In this document: positions 23,847 to 32,748 of the stretch, piece after piece
Numbering within the stretch: position 1 is the first letter of the stretch
Layout of the letters: each line of letters opens with the position of its first letter
DNA from: JAUWOY01 sp034431315
GTDB lineage: Bacteria; Chloroflexota; Anaerolineae; VGOG01
Direction of reading: 5' to 3'
DNA length: 57,723 nt
NCBI GenBank assembly: GCA_034431315.1
Contig: DAOUDK010000055.1
Location: 1-57,723 of the forward strand
Position numbers and translations under genes: made by a program
Notes under the pieces: generated by a model
What the model saw: the letters and a program-made list of their open reading frames with translations, nothing else
What the model was told of the DNA's origin: nothing
Database searches by the model: none

Positions 23847-24749
23847 ATGAAGGTAGACTTCGACCGTGAGAGAGCTTGGTGGGACGCCAAGGCCTCCAAG
23901 GAGGAGCAAGACTTAGCCGACGAGGCGGTCAATCGCGCCCTGCGCTGGCGGGAGATTGAGCGGCACCTGGCAGGCATCCGCACCGTCCTCGACGTCGGCG
24001 CTGGCACCGGAGCCTTCTCTATCCCCCTGGCCCGGCGGGGCTTCGCCGTCACCCACGTGGACTTCTCGCCGGCCATGCTGGCCCTGGCCCGCCGCAAGGC
24101 CGAGGTGTATAGCAGAGGCGGCTCCCATGCCGCCGGTCCGCAGGCGTGGGAGCCTGCTCTGCTGCAAAACCTGGGGTTTGTGGAAGCCAACGCGGTGGCG
24201 CTGCCCTTCCCCGACCGCTCCTTTGACCTGGTGCTGAACATGGACGGCGCGATCTCCTTTTGCGGTTCCCTGGCCGAGCAGACCCTTCAGGAGTCATGCC
24301 GTGTTACTCGCAAGACGCTGATCCTCACCGTCTCCCACCGGGCCTGGATGATCCCCGTCTGGGCCTCCGCCAGCGTCAAAGTGGCCGGACGCCTCGTGCC
24401 TGCCGTGGGGGCCATGTTCGACCGGGGAGAGTGGCACCAGGAGCAGTTCCCGGACAACCCTCTGTTGAGCAAGGGAGTAACCCAGGACTACTTTCCCGGC
24501 TTCAGGGCCTTCCTGCCCGGGGAACTACGAGGCCTTCTGGAGTGGGCCGGGATGCGAGTCCTGCGCTGCGGTGGGCTGGGCACCCTGGCGAACTTCTGCG
24601 GCCTAGAGGCGATGGAGCAGGTGTGCCAGGACGCGGCTCTGTTCCAGGATTTCGTGGACTTGTGCGAGCGGTTCGATCGGGAGGTGCTGCCGGAGGGCCC
24701 CGGCACTCGGCAGCGGGCGGGGCTGATCGCCGTGGCTGTGCCAGAGTGA
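23847..24749 (+). CDS. Class I SAM-dependent methyltransferase
   Basis: A 300-residue methyltransferase. Motif I is VLDVGAGTGAFSIPLA (47-62), followed by VTHVDFSPAMLALAR; VEANAVALPFPDRSFDLVL is motif II/III. Substrate unknown. The start is ATG 23847 with AGGAGG at a good distance. Residues 88-106 are encoded by an inverted repeat (24111-24163) and interrupt the usual spacing between motifs, which looks like a palindrome inserted in frame. Its stop is 5 bp before the AlkD-like gene. Confidence 0.87.
   Translation: MKVDFDRERAWWDAKASKEEQDLADEAVNRALRWREIERHLAGIRTVLDVGAGTGAFSIPLARRGFAVTHVDFSPAMLALARRKAEVYSRGGSHAAGPQAWEPALLQNLGFVEANAVALPFPDRSFDLVLNMDGAISFCGSLAEQTLQESCRVTRKTLILTVSHRAWMIPVWASASVKVAGRLVPAVGAMFDRGEWHQEQFPDNPLLSKGVTQDYFPGFRAFLPGELRGLLEWAGMRVLRCGGLGTLANFCGLEAMEQVCQDAALFQDFVDLCERFDREVLPEGPGTRQRAGLIAVAVPE
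24111..24163. repeat. Palindrome inserted inside methyltransferase gene
   Basis: Arms AGCAGAGGCGGCTCCCATGC and GCGTGGGAGCCTGCTCTGCT pair almost completely around a 13-bp loop. The sequence is translated in frame within the 23847 gene. Confidence 0.75.
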
Positions 24750-24754
24750 GGGGG

Positions 24755-25492
24755 ATGACCATGGATATCGGGGCCGAAAGGCAACAACTGCTGGAGCAGA
24801 TCCGCCAGCGCGCAAATCCTGAGTACCAGGCGGGGTCAGTGAAGGTGATTCGCACCCAACTCAAGATCTACGGCGTGCGAGTACCTCAGCTCCGCGAAAT
24901 CGCCCGCAACTGGCAGCGTGCTCACAAGGATGTTACACACGAGGACCTGCTGGACTTGGTGGAGATGCTGTGGGACGGGGAATCGCAGGAGGAACGCGCG
25001 CTAGGCATGGAATTGCTGGTACGCTACCGCCGCCACATTCCCGACTTGACTTGGGGCCACTTCGACCGCTGGCGTTGCAAGTTGGACAACTGGGGGCTGA
25101 CCGATGGTTTGGGGAGCAGCATTTTGGCGCCCTGGCTGTTGGGTGATCCAGACACCAGGCTGGACTATCTGTGGGAGCTGATCGCCGACGAGGACGTGTG
25201 GAGCCGCCGCCTAGCGCTGGTGGCTACTACACCGATAAACCGAGGGCACACGGGCTTCACCATCCCCGACCTGACTCTGGAACTCGTTGATCGGGTCAAG
25301 GGAGAGCGACATCCCATGATCACCAAAGCCGTCTCCTGGGCGCTGCGGGAGATGACCAAGTCACACCCGGACCGGGTGGCCGCCTACCTGGAGGAGAATC
25401 GGGAGGTTCTAGCCGCTCATGTGGTGCGCGAGGTGACCAATAAGCTACGCACTGGGCTGAAGAGGGGGAAAGCTAAAAGTGGGGCGAAATGA
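24755..25492 (+). CDS. AlkD-like DNA alkylation repair protein
   Basis: A 245-residue HEAT-like-repeat DNA glycosylase of the AlkC/AlkD superfamily, which removes alkylated bases. QLKIYGVRVPQLREIARNW and the repeat units (LDLVEMLWDGESQEERALGMELL, then WGHFDRWRCKLDNWGLTDGL in parts) are typical, including the Trp and Asp that contact the lesion. MITKAVSWALREMTK is the last conserved helix. The start is ATG 24755, 5 bp after the methyltransferase stop. Confidence 0.88.
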   Translation: MTMDIGAERQQLLEQIRQRANPEYQAGSVKVIRTQLKIYGVRVPQLREIARNWQRAHKDVTHEDLLDLVEMLWDGESQEERALGMELLVRYRRHIPDLTWGHFDRWRCKLDNWGLTDGLGSSILAPWLLGDPDTRLDYLWELIADEDVWSRRLALVATTPINRGHTGFTIPDLTLELVDRVKGERHPMITKAVSWALREMTKSHPDRVAAYLEENREVLAAHVVREVTNKLRTGLKRGKAKSGAK

Positions 25493-25566
25493 ACGAAGGC
25501 AATGTTAGGCGCGGTTACGTGGAACCCTCTAGCAACAACGCTCTAAAACCTGCCTGCTGAAAATGC

Positions 25567-25719
25567 TCATCTTTCCAACATCACCGCACGAGTCGTTACC
25601 AAGCGCGTTTTCGATGCTTCCAACTCATCGGCAAGTAAGACCGCTCGCTGGTGATAGCTGTCTTTCGGTACAGACAACGCAATAGCATAGGCAGCATCAA
25701 GGAATACCTCAGTCTTCAT
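25567..25719 (-). pseudogene. PIN-domain toxin (VapC), truncated
   Basis: Fifty residues only, starting MKTEVFLDAAYAIALSVPKD, the first strand and helix of a PIN-domain ribonuclease with its first acidic residue (VFLDAAY). The frame stops after TTRAVMLER, whereas a full VapC has about 130-140 residues and three further acidic residues. It overlaps the antitoxin stop by 4 bases (ATGA), as in intact vapBC operons, so this is a decayed toxin. Confidence 0.7.
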
Positions 25720-25940
25720 TGAGCCTTGTCCCCATACAGATAGTTTTCCAGATTTGCAGACCAATCCGATGGCCCATCCAAGTTAAGCGAACGCGCCGTC
25801 CGAAGGAAGGAAAGGGGCATCTCTGTAGTAGGCGGCACGATCTCAATAACAATCCATACACGGGTGTTTGGTTCGAGTGTAAGGGGTTCAACAGGCCGAA
25901 GCACTGAGCCATCATATAATGCCTCTATTGTCTCACTCAT
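25716..25940 (-). CDS. AF2212-like (DUF104) antitoxin
   Basis: A 74-residue protein starting MSETIEALYDGSVLRPVEPL, the classic DUF104 / antitoxin AF2212-like beginning, usually found directly before a PIN-domain toxin. LEPNTRVWIVIEI follows. It appears intact while its toxin partner is truncated. The cognate toxin would be a site-specific ribonuclease. Confidence 0.8.
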   Translation of the reverse strand: MSETIEALYDGSVLRPVEPLTLEPNTRVWIVIEIVPPTTEMPLSFLRTARSLNLDGPSDWSANLENYLYGDKAQ

Positions 25941-26079
25941 AACAGCCCTCCTAATCCTGTGTTTCCTAAAGTACGGCTATCTTTATCAACAATATAGCGC
26001 AGTTGCTCCCAAAAGTCAAATCGGAGGATTGGCAAAATAGAAACCCGCTCGTCACGGCGAACTTCCAGGAGGATGACCA

Positions 26080-26877
26080 ATGCGTTTTGCCCTTTCCACA
26101 GGCTCTCTCTACACCTATGGTTTGGATCGCATCTTTGCCCTGGCTGCCGAGGCCGGCTTCGATGGCATCGAGGTGCTCGTTGATCCGAGATTCGACACCC
26201 GCCAGCCGGTCTACCTGCGGCGGCTGATGGAGCGGCACGGTCTGCCCATCGTGAGCGTCCACGCTCCCTTCCGCCCCAAGCGGTTGGCAGCCTGGCCCCG
26301 TACTCAACCAGAAAGCATCGCCGCGACAGCGGAGCTGGCCAGGGCCGTCGGCGCAGAGGTCATCGTCGTTCACCTGCCCTACGGGAGAGACAGGGCTTAT
26401 GCTCGCTGGCTTCGCGATGACTTGATTACCTGGCAGCAGGCCCATCCCGTTCCGGTGGTCGCCGTGGAGAACATGCCGCTGGAGTGGGTCCGCTGGTGGC
26501 CCTTTGCGCCGCTGGATCCCTGGCGGATGAACCGGCTGGAGGAATGGGGGGCTTTCCCTCATCTGACCCTGGACACCACCCACCTGGGGACGAAGGGGTT
26601 GGATCCACTGATGGTCTACCAGCGCGTGCGGGAGCGGGTGGCGCACGTGCACCTGTCCAACGCCCGCCGAGGGGGGCGACGTGTCCGGGAGCACCGCCGT
26701 CTGGAGGACGGCTTCCTGCCCCTGGATGCCCTCATCAGCCGGCTGGCCCAGGATGGCTACGCTGGTATCGCCACAGTGGAACTGCACCCCGATGCCCTGG
26801 AGGCGGAGAACGAGAAGAAGGCGCGGTTCCACCTGGGGCAGCAGATTGCTTTCTGCCGCCAGCACGGCGGAGGATAG
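26080..26877 (+). CDS. Sugar phosphate isomerase/epimerase family protein
   Basis: A 265-residue TIM barrel of the xylose isomerase-like/AP endonuclease 2 superfamily. MRFALSTGSLYTYG, AAEAGFDGIEVLVDPRFD, IVSVHAPF, VVAVENMPLEW, LTLDTTHLG and VAHVHLSNA supply the metal-binding Glu, His and Asp positions. The closing YAGIATVELHPD is also typical. It could be an epimerase, isomerase or endonuclease IV-like enzyme; the substrate is not evident. It is followed 19 bp later by a methyltransferase. Confidence 0.83.
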   Translation: MRFALSTGSLYTYGLDRIFALAAEAGFDGIEVLVDPRFDTRQPVYLRRLMERHGLPIVSVHAPFRPKRLAAWPRTQPESIAATAELARAVGAEVIVVHLPYGRDRAYARWLRDDLITWQQAHPVPVVAVENMPLEWVRWWPFAPLDPWRMNRLEEWGAFPHLTLDTTHLGTKGLDPLMVYQRVRERVAHVHLSNARRGGRRVREHRRLEDGFLPLDALISRLAQDGYAGIATVELHPDALEAENEKKARFHLGQQIAFCRQHGGG

Positions 26878-26896
26878 AATTCTGAGGAGGATGATC

Positions 26897-27682
26897 ATGC
26901 ACAAATCTGTCGAGTATGACACCTTTGCCGACATTTACGACATCTGGACGGAGACGGCATTGGCTACGAAGCGCAACCTGCCCTTCTACGTTGAGGAATA
27001 CCTGCGCACGGCTGGGCCGGTGGTCGAGTTGGGCGTGGGCAATGGTCGCATCGCCATCGAAGCGGCCCGGCAGGGGAAGCCCATCATCGGCGTGGACTCT
27101 TCGGCCGAGATGCTCAAGCTCTGCCGGGAGCGAGCGGAAGCCGCCGGCGTGGCCCACCTGCTCACTCTCATCCAGGCTGATTTCCGCGATTTCGTGCTGC
27201 CCGAACCAGCCCAGCTCATCGCCATCCCCTTTCACACCATCGGTCACCTGGTAACACTGGACGACAAGCGGGCCGGACTGCGCCACATCTACGGCCAACT
27301 GGCCCCTGGCGGCCGACTCGTCTTCGATCACTTCATCTTTGACCCGGAAGCTGCCCGACGGCATCAGGGAGTCGGTCTGCGGGGCGAGTACACCGACGCC
27401 GTGACGGGCCACGATTTGCTCCTCTGGGAGATTGTCCGCTATGACTACGAAGCACAGACGATGCGGATCATCACCTGGACCGACGAACTGGACGACGATG
27501 GCGTTGTGCTCCGCCGCAAGTACCGCCGTCTCAGCTTCAGTTGGCTCGATCCCGAACAGACTCGCGCTCTGCTGGAGGAGACCGGCTTCCAGGTCGAGGC
27601 TCTCTACGGCGACTTCGACCGCCGTCCCTTCGGCGAGGATTCGCCGGAGCAGGTATGGGTGACTCGTCGGCCGGGGGAGTAA
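26897..27682 (+). CDS. Class I SAM-dependent methyltransferase
   Basis: A 261-residue methyltransferase starting MHKSVEYDTFADIYDIW. Motif I is VVELGVGNGRIAIEAA and motif II IIGVDSSAEMLKLCRE. LAPGGRLVFDHFIFDP and FSWLDPEQTRALLEETGF complete the family pattern. Start ATG 26897 is six bases after GAGGAGG. A heptamer-like GTAACGAG tract begins at the stop codon. Confidence 0.87.
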   Translation: MHKSVEYDTFADIYDIWTETALATKRNLPFYVEEYLRTAGPVVELGVGNGRIAIEAARQGKPIIGVDSSAEMLKLCRERAEAAGVAHLLTLIQADFRDFVLPEPAQLIAIPFHTIGHLVTLDDKRAGLRHIYGQLAPGGRLVFDHFIFDPEAARRHQGVGLRGEYTDAVTGHDLLLWEIVRYDYEAQTMRIITWTDELDDDGVVLRRKYRRLSFSWLDPEQTRALLEETGFQVEALYGDFDRRPFGEDSPEQVWVTRRPGE

Positions 27683-27825
27683 CGAGGAACGGGTAACGAG
27701 TATGGGCGACCTGCGCCGGCGCGAGGGAGAACGCTGACCGAAGGTGATGATTTCTTCGTCTGTCGCAAGCATCGCGCCGAGGAACGGGTGCCACTCGGAG
27801 AAGAAGAGCTGATGGAAGGAGTAGC

Positions 27826-28443
27826 GTGAGGCTGGACATCATCGAATCGGGGGTACGTTGGGCTGGCGCGGTGGCGGCGCTTGTGTGCCTGATGATTGCA
27901 CTGGTAGGGATGGCACGCGGCCTGCGCCGGCCCCGGGGGCGGACAACCGGCCTGGCGCGCAAGGTCCTGCGGCTGCCGGCATATCTCCTGATCAGTATTG
28001 TCTTCTTTGGCCCGTGCTTCCTCCTGTGGCGGTCACTTCCACTGACGCTCAGGGCACCGGTCCGAGTCGTGGCGCTGGCCCTGGGCGCGCTGCTCTATTT
28101 TCCTGGGCTGGCCCTGTATCTGTGGGCGCGGCTGACCATCGGCGAGATGTACAACGTCTCCAGCAGCATGGGAGCGCAATTGTACGCCGATCACCGGCTG
28201 GTCACCCACGGCCCCTTCGCCTTCGTGCGCCACCCGATGTACCTGGGCGTTATCTTGGCCTCGATGGGCGGGCTCCTCATTTACCGCACCTGGACCCTCG
28301 TGTTCACCACAGTGACTTTCCTGGGCCTTGCGCTGCGCGCCCGGCGGGAGGAGCAAGCGCTGGCAGCCGAGTTCGGTGAACAGTGGAAGGAGTACTGCCT
28401 GCGGGTTCCGGGCTGGATCCCGCGCATCCTGAGGAGGCGTTGA
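27826..28443 (+). CDS. Isoprenylcysteine methyltransferase-like membrane protein
   Basis: A 205-residue membrane protein with four to five helices and the ICMT/PEMT signature at the C-terminal half: RLVTHGPFAFVRHPMYLGV and RAREEQALAAEFGEQWKEY-like residues (RREEQALAAEFGEQWKEYC). These motifs bind SAM and lipid substrate. Start is GTG 27826. The bacterial substrate is likely a small lipid or thiol, not a prenylated protein. Confidence 0.82.
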   Translation: MRLDIIESGVRWAGAVAALVCLMIALVGMARGLRRPRGRTTGLARKVLRLPAYLLISIVFFGPCFLLWRSLPLTLRAPVRVVALALGALLYFPGLALYLWARLTIGEMYNVSSSMGAQLYADHRLVTHGPFAFVRHPMYLGVILASMGGLLIYRTWTLVFTTVTFLGLALRARREEQALAAEFGEQWKEYCLRVPGWIPRILRRR

Positions 28444-28462
28444 GACAAGAGGAGACACGACC

Positions 28463-29041
28463 ATGAACCTTCTTCTAGCCCGGCATGGTGAATCTGAGTG
28501 GATGGTTCGCGGTGATGAGGCTGGCTTCAACAGCCCTCTGACCGACAAGGGTCGTCGGCAGGCACGTCTGCTGGGCCGCTGGCTGGCTGCCAACCAGGGG
28601 ATTGACGTCATCTACGCCAGCCCCCTCATCCGCGCCAGGGAGACGGCCGAGATCGTCGCCGCTGAGCTGCACCTGCCAGTGAAGCTCGACGACGACCTTC
28701 GCGAGTTCGAGGTGAGCTACTGGGACGACAGCGATGACTACGCCCCACCGTACATCAACGACGGTGCCGCACTCCCAGCCTACCTCGCCGAGAGCTACCT
28801 GCCCTTCAAGGCCCGGGTCCAAGGGGCGGCCCGCCGCATCCTTGAGGCCCATCCGGAAGGCACTGTGTTGATCGTAGCTCACGGCGGCACCGTCGGGACC
28901 ATCGTGCGGTGCTTATTGGGGGCTCACAGTTTCGGCGTCTACACGGAACCCACTGGGCTTCACGGCCTGCGCTGGAATGGCAGCCGATGGCTCGTCGAGT
29001 TCATGAACCGGCGGGAGCACCTGCTGGGGGAGATCGAATGA
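28463..29041 (+). CDS. Histidine phosphatase family protein
   Basis: A 192-residue phosphoglycerate mutase-like phosphatase. LLARHGESEW holds the nucleophilic histidine (RHG), SPLIRARETAE the phosphate-binding arginine and IVAHGGTVG the second catalytic histidine. Substrate is unknown. Its stop overlaps the start of the APH-like gene (ATGA), so the two are translationally coupled. Confidence 0.9.
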   Translation: MNLLLARHGESEWMVRGDEAGFNSPLTDKGRRQARLLGRWLAANQGIDVIYASPLIRARETAEIVAAELHLPVKLDDDLREFEVSYWDDSDDYAPPYINDGAALPAYLAESYLPFKARVQGAARRILEAHPEGTVLIVAHGGTVGTIVRCLLGAHSFGVYTEPTGLHGLRWNGSRWLVEFMNRREHLLGEIE

Positions 29042-30111
29042 GGGAAGGGCGAGGCTGGCTGCGGGTGGTCGCTGCTGCGTTCGCCGCTGGAGCGGACACG
29101 TGGGCGGAGGGCAAGGTGACGGTGCACCGCGTGCGCGGCGGGTTCAACAATGCGCTGTACCGGGTAGACGCCGACGGGCAGCGCTACGCCTGTAAGCTGT
29201 GCGTGGCCGATGAGTGTCGCCGGGCCGCGCGGGAGTATGCCGCGCTCCGATTGCTACATGAGGCGGGGCTGGACATCGCGCCGCAGCCGCTTTGGCTGGA
29301 CGAAAGCTGCACCATCGTCCCCTTCCCCGCCGTTGCCTACTGGTGGCTGCCCGGCGAACCTCTCAGCCCATCGCCCACGACGCAGCAATTGGCCTCGCTG
29401 CTCGATAGCTTCCAGCGCCTGCACACACTCCAACCAGGAGACTTTGAGGACTACGATATCCCCGATGCTTGGTTCCACTGGTTCGACTTTGCACCGTACC
29501 TGGCCGAACTGCATGGTTTTCTGGCCGAGCACGGGCCCTGGCTGGCAGCCACCGCTCCGGAGGGACGAGATTTGCGCGATCGGCTGGCCCGACTGGTAGA
29601 CGGTTGCGGGGAAGTCGTCCTGACGGCAGCCGTGAACCCAGGCCGCGAGAGTGTGCCGTTGCGGCTGTGTCGCGTGGACCCGAACCTGGCGAACACGGTG
29701 TGGAGTGGGGATGGCAGGCTGCGTTGGGTGGACTGGGAATACAGCGGTTGGGGTGACCCCGCGCTGGAATTAGCCGATCTGCGCTGGCACGCGGCGTTGG
29801 CTGAGCTGAGCGAGGCTCAGCACGCCTGGCTGCGCGACAACTATCGCCAGCCAGCCGGGGATCACGCTTTTGAGGAGCGGCTCGTGGTGTGGGACCGTCT
29901 CCTGGCGACGCGCTGGCCCTTCTTGATCCTGCGATGGTTGTGGAGCGAACACCACGGCCCAGACCGCGTGCGCCTGACCCGACTCGTCGCCGATCCTGCT
30001 GAAATGCGCGCTCGCCTCGTCCGCTTCATCGAACGCGCTGAGTATCTCGCCAGCAGTGCCGGCCCTAGTACACGTGGGCGTAAGTCCTTTGTTACCTTGA
30101 CCAAATTCTGA
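29038..30111 (+). CDS. APH/choline kinase-like phosphotransferase
   Basis: A 357-residue aminoglycoside phosphotransferase-fold kinase. VRGGFNNALYRVDADGQRYACKL is the N-lobe with the ATP-binding lysine (given here in the order FNNALYRVDADGQ, YACKL). The catalytic loop is RVDPNLANTVW, with Asp and Asn conserved but the usual His replaced, and the metal-binding segment is VDWEYSGWGDPALELAD. It may act on a small-molecule alcohol; antibiotic resistance is not implied. Confidence 0.82.
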   Translation: MREGRGWLRVVAAAFAAGADTWAEGKVTVHRVRGGFNNALYRVDADGQRYACKLCVADECRRAAREYAALRLLHEAGLDIAPQPLWLDESCTIVPFPAVAYWWLPGEPLSPSPTTQQLASLLDSFQRLHTLQPGDFEDYDIPDAWFHWFDFAPYLAELHGFLAEHGPWLAATAPEGRDLRDRLARLVDGCGEVVLTAAVNPGRESVPLRLCRVDPNLANTVWSGDGRLRWVDWEYSGWGDPALELADLRWHAALAELSEAQHAWLRDNYRQPAGDHAFEERLVVWDRLLATRWPFLILRWLWSEHHGPDRVRLTRLVADPAEMRARLVRFIERAEYLASSAGPSTRGRKSFVTLTKF

Positions 30112-30159
30112 AACAGTAGTAAAATACCTTTGAGAACGACTCTGAGAAGGTGAACGGCT

Positions 30160-30399
30160 ATGCCCCTTTATGAATACTATTGCGCCGATTGTGAGATCAA
30201 GTTCGAGGCCCTGCGGAGGATGAGCCGGGCTGACAACCCTATCGCTTGTGTGCGCTGCGAGGGAATGAATACCTCCCGCGCTATCTCCTTGTTCGCGGCC
30301 ATCAGCAAGGGAAGCGGCGGAGAGAGCCGATCCCTGGGTGGCACCAGCGGTTGCGCCAGTTGTAGCGCCACCAGTTGCGCAACCTGTAGCGTGGGTTAA
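30160..30399 (+). CDS. FmdB-type zinc ribbon protein
   Basis: A 79-residue protein beginning MPLYEYYCADCEIKFEALRR, the FmdB putative regulatory family. The zinc ligands are Cys8, Cys11, Cys30 and Cys33. The C-terminal tail is rich in Gly, Ser and Cys (CASCSATSCATCSVG), also common in this family. Function is unproven. It ends the plus-strand run and converges with the DUF881 genes. Confidence 0.88.
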   Translation: MPLYEYYCADCEIKFEALRRMSRADNPIACVRCEGMNTSRAISLFAAISKGSGGESRSLGGTSGCASCSATSCATCSVG

Positions 30400-30459
30400 G
30401 CTGTGCCTAGCCTCTAGCCAAGATCAGGCGGCCGCCGATGATTCCGGTGGCCGTCTTTC

Positions 30460-31134
30460 TTATTCTGCCGGGGAAGCGTATACGAATTCGATAGCCCTTT
30501 TGTACACGGGCAGGACCATTCTCTCACGCTTGATCACGCTCACGGCCAGGCCCTCGTAGTTGCGCTCCAGAGTAGCGATGAGCCCCCCGCTCCTGAGCAA
30601 GGCCGTCTCCATGGTCCCAGGTTGGCCAATAGCCTGCAAGACATAGGGCCGCGAAAGTGTCACTCCATGGACAGTCATCCCTCCGTCTTCGGTGCTGGCA
30701 ATTAGCGAGTACAGGGTCAGCCGCTCCCCGTTGATGGTCAGAGCTTCCTCTCCAGCGTTACGCAGCTCGTTGATCAGGTCCTGCACATCCAGGACGCCGA
30801 TAGGCCCGTCAAGACTTACTTCGACACCCGACCCTGAGACCTCAACCAGCCCGTTGATAATCCTGACCTTGTTCAGTTCCTCCACCAGAGATTCCAGCAC
30901 GGCCCGTCCGGTAGCCCGTTGATATTCGTCGAGCTGTCCTTCCAGGGCCTCCATCTCTTCGCGCAGATGGGCGTTGTTCTCCACCAAGCTGCTGATGATA
31001 ACCAACTGATCGGCACTCGAAGCAGATAAAATGTACCCGCTCGCCATCCGCTGAGTGCGAAATTGGGCCACCAGCAACAGGCCCAAGATGAAACAGACTA
31101 TGGTCAACAATAATTGTGCAGAACGACTCTTCAT
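30460..31134 (-). CDS. DUF881 family protein, second of a pair
   Basis: A DUF881 protein of about 224 residues: one N-terminal membrane helix (LLLTIVCFILGLLLVAQF), a coiled coil (VENNAHLREEMEALEGQLDEY-like region) and the conserved domain with GSGVEVSLDG and DLINELRNAGEEALTINGERL. These proteins are anchored with the domain outside; in Actinobacteria and Firmicutes they sit near division or sporulation genes. ATG 31134 has GGGG upstream; the earlier in-frame ATG 31176 would overlap the upstream gene by 20 bp. Confidence 0.85.
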   Translation of the reverse strand: MKSRSAQLLLTIVCFILGLLLVAQFRTQRMASGYILSASSADQLVIISSLVENNAHLREEMEALEGQLDEYQRATGRAVLESLVEELNKVRIINGLVEVSGSGVEVSLDGPIGVLDVQDLINELRNAGEEALTINGERLTLYSLIASTEDGGMTVHGVTLSRPYVLQAIGQPGTMETALLRSGGLIATLERNYEGLAVSVIKRERMVLPVYKRAIEFVYASPAE

Positions 31135-31156
31135 GACCCCAATCTTCTCGTCTCGT

Positions 31157-31888
31157 TCACTCTCCCAATCGGGCATAATGGATGGGGAAGCCCCCCTTGT
31201 AAGCGGGTATGGTGAGCATCCCTATTCTGTTCACCGTAAACTGCACACCGTAGAGTTCGGCCCTCTGCTTGATCTCCTTGAGATAGCCGGGATTGCGCAA
31301 AACATCTTCCTGCGTGATGGAGTTGCCGACAGCCTGGATCAGATAGGGAGGAGAGAGGCGGGTATCGTTGACCATGACCGTGCTGCCCACGCAGTAGATA
31401 GAAGTGGTAGCTACGATCCGCTCATCGTTGACGGCGATAGCCTCGGAGCCGGCCAGCCATAGGAGGTTAACCACGTCGCGCAGATCGTACTCGTGGATGA
31501 GGTACTCGTTGGAATCCGCCGCCCCCGTCCGGATGCTGCTATCGTCGAGGGTCACCTGGATGCCAGGCCCCTCGACAGCCAGCAGCCCGGCCATCATTTT
31601 CTGCCGCTCCAATTCCGCGCTTATCTCCTTCAACATCTCCGTGTTAGCGGCCAACTCCCGGCGATATTCGTCCAACTGCTCCCGCATCCGCCCGATGTTT
31701 TCCTTGAGCTCTCCCTGCTCTGCTTCCAGGCGATTGATAGCTAGAAACCCTGACTCGTGCTCAAAGCCTGGCACTGCCGTAGACCTCGCAGGAGGCGATT
31801 TCCATTGCAGGCCCAATAAGACACCGAAGATCAGGGCGATCATTAAGATGGGGATGTAGCGGGCGATACCGTCAAGCTTGAATTTCAT
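31157..31888 (-). CDS. DUF881 family protein, first of a pair
   Basis: A 243-residue paralogue of the next gene: membrane helix at about 12-28 (PILMIALIFGVLLGLQW), a coiled coil at about 52-95, and a DUF881 domain with GPGIQVTLDD, DVVNLLWLAGSEAIAVNDERI and the terminal GFPIHYARLGE. Tandem DUF881 genes are typical of Chloroflexota and Actinobacteria and suggest a heteromeric envelope complex. Confidence 0.87.
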   Translation of the reverse strand: MKFKLDGIARYIPILMIALIFGVLLGLQWKSPPARSTAVPGFEHESGFLAINRLEAEQGELKENIGRMREQLDEYRRELAANTEMLKEISAELERQKMMAGLLAVEGPGIQVTLDDSSIRTGAADSNEYLIHEYDLRDVVNLLWLAGSEAIAVNDERIVATTSIYCVGSTVMVNDTRLSPPYLIQAVGNSITQEDVLRNPGYLKEIKQRAELYGVQFTVNRIGMLTIPAYKGGFPIHYARLGE

Positions 31889-32000
31889 AGCTAGTCCCTT
31901 TTCCCTTCCGACGGCAGGGCATACCAGTTATCCACGCTCACTCTCGCCGAAGATTTCTATCTCCACCTCAAGCGGCACCACGAGGTAATAGGTTTTGTTA

Positions 32001-32528
32001 TTACTGCGGCATGTTTACAAAGAGATCGTAGCTCCTTTGATTATTTGCCATGCCAACTTCGCCAGGCGCCGGCAGCACCCACACCTGCAAGCGATAAGCA
32101 GGCCGATAAGGAACACGGGAGATGTCTTTGAAGCGAGCTATTTTTATCTGGCCGGGGGCGATGGTGCCTATGTGGCAAGTCTTCTCTAAGATCGGAGTAT
32201 CATCGTCGTAGGCAGACAGCCGAGCCTTCACTTTAACGTCAGACTCGGTCTGAAGGCCTATGTTCTCCACCGCTACTAACAAAGTTGCCTGCTTGCCCCT
32301 GACGATGATCTGCTTATATTCCAGCGAGGGATCGAAGTCAATGGCCAGCACAGCCAAGTCGTGCTCATCCACGGGAGTTCTGACCTTACTGAGGGACGGT
32401 GTATCGAGGGAAGCAGGGGCCCGGTCAACGACTTCAACTCCAGCGCAACCGGCTAGTGAGAGGGAGGTCAGCATCATAATCACCGTGATAAGCCAGATGC
32501 ATCGCGTCTTACCTCTTTGTGACATCAT
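32001..32528 (-). CDS. Lipoprotein with CARDB-like domain
   Basis: A 175-residue lipoprotein: signal peptide with lipobox LAGC (Cys28), then a beta-rich domain. LAVLAIDFDPSLEYKQIIV, TLLVAVENIGLQTESDVKVK and TIAPGQIKIARF match the CARDB (cell-adhesion-related) pattern in which extended interactions are presented on the cell surface. It lies 112 bp upstream of the DUF881 pair and could be transcribed with it. Confidence 0.75.
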   Translation of the reverse strand: MMSQRGKTRCIWLITVIMMLTSLSLAGCAGVEVVDRAPASLDTPSLSKVRTPVDEHDLAVLAIDFDPSLEYKQIIVRGKQATLLVAVENIGLQTESDVKVKARLSAYDDDTPILEKTCHIGTIAPGQIKIARFKDISRVPYRPAYRLQVWVLPAPGEVGMANNQRSYDLFVNMPQ

Positions 32529-32696
32529 TAGTGCCTCCTTTTTGGAATTGCTTTGTTTAATCGTGCTTGGCTCACCTTTGGACCAGGATCCAGCGGGAGC
32601 AGGTGAGTAGGGTTAATCTTAAACCAGATAGGCACTTTTGTCAAGTTGGACGCTTTTCAGCCACTTACCTCCAATCTTCGTGTTCCCAGGACCAGT

Positions 32697-32725
32697 TTGC
32701 CTTATAATTGCAGATGTATTATAAT
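32697..32725 (+). promoter_or_regulatory. Promoter TTGCCT-N17-TATAAT for lepB
   Basis: TTGCCT at 32697-32702 and TATAAT at 32720-32725 precede signal peptidase I. The inferred transcription start is only 20-25 bases before the start codon. Confidence 0.7.
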
Positions 32726-32748
32726 GGGAGCAACACTTTGAGAGAGGG

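Noticed and set aside
29038..30111. Aminoglycoside resistance gene
   Set aside because: The APH fold is clear, but the catalytic loop lacks the usual histidine and the neighbours do not suggest resistance; many APH-like kinases act on other alcohols.
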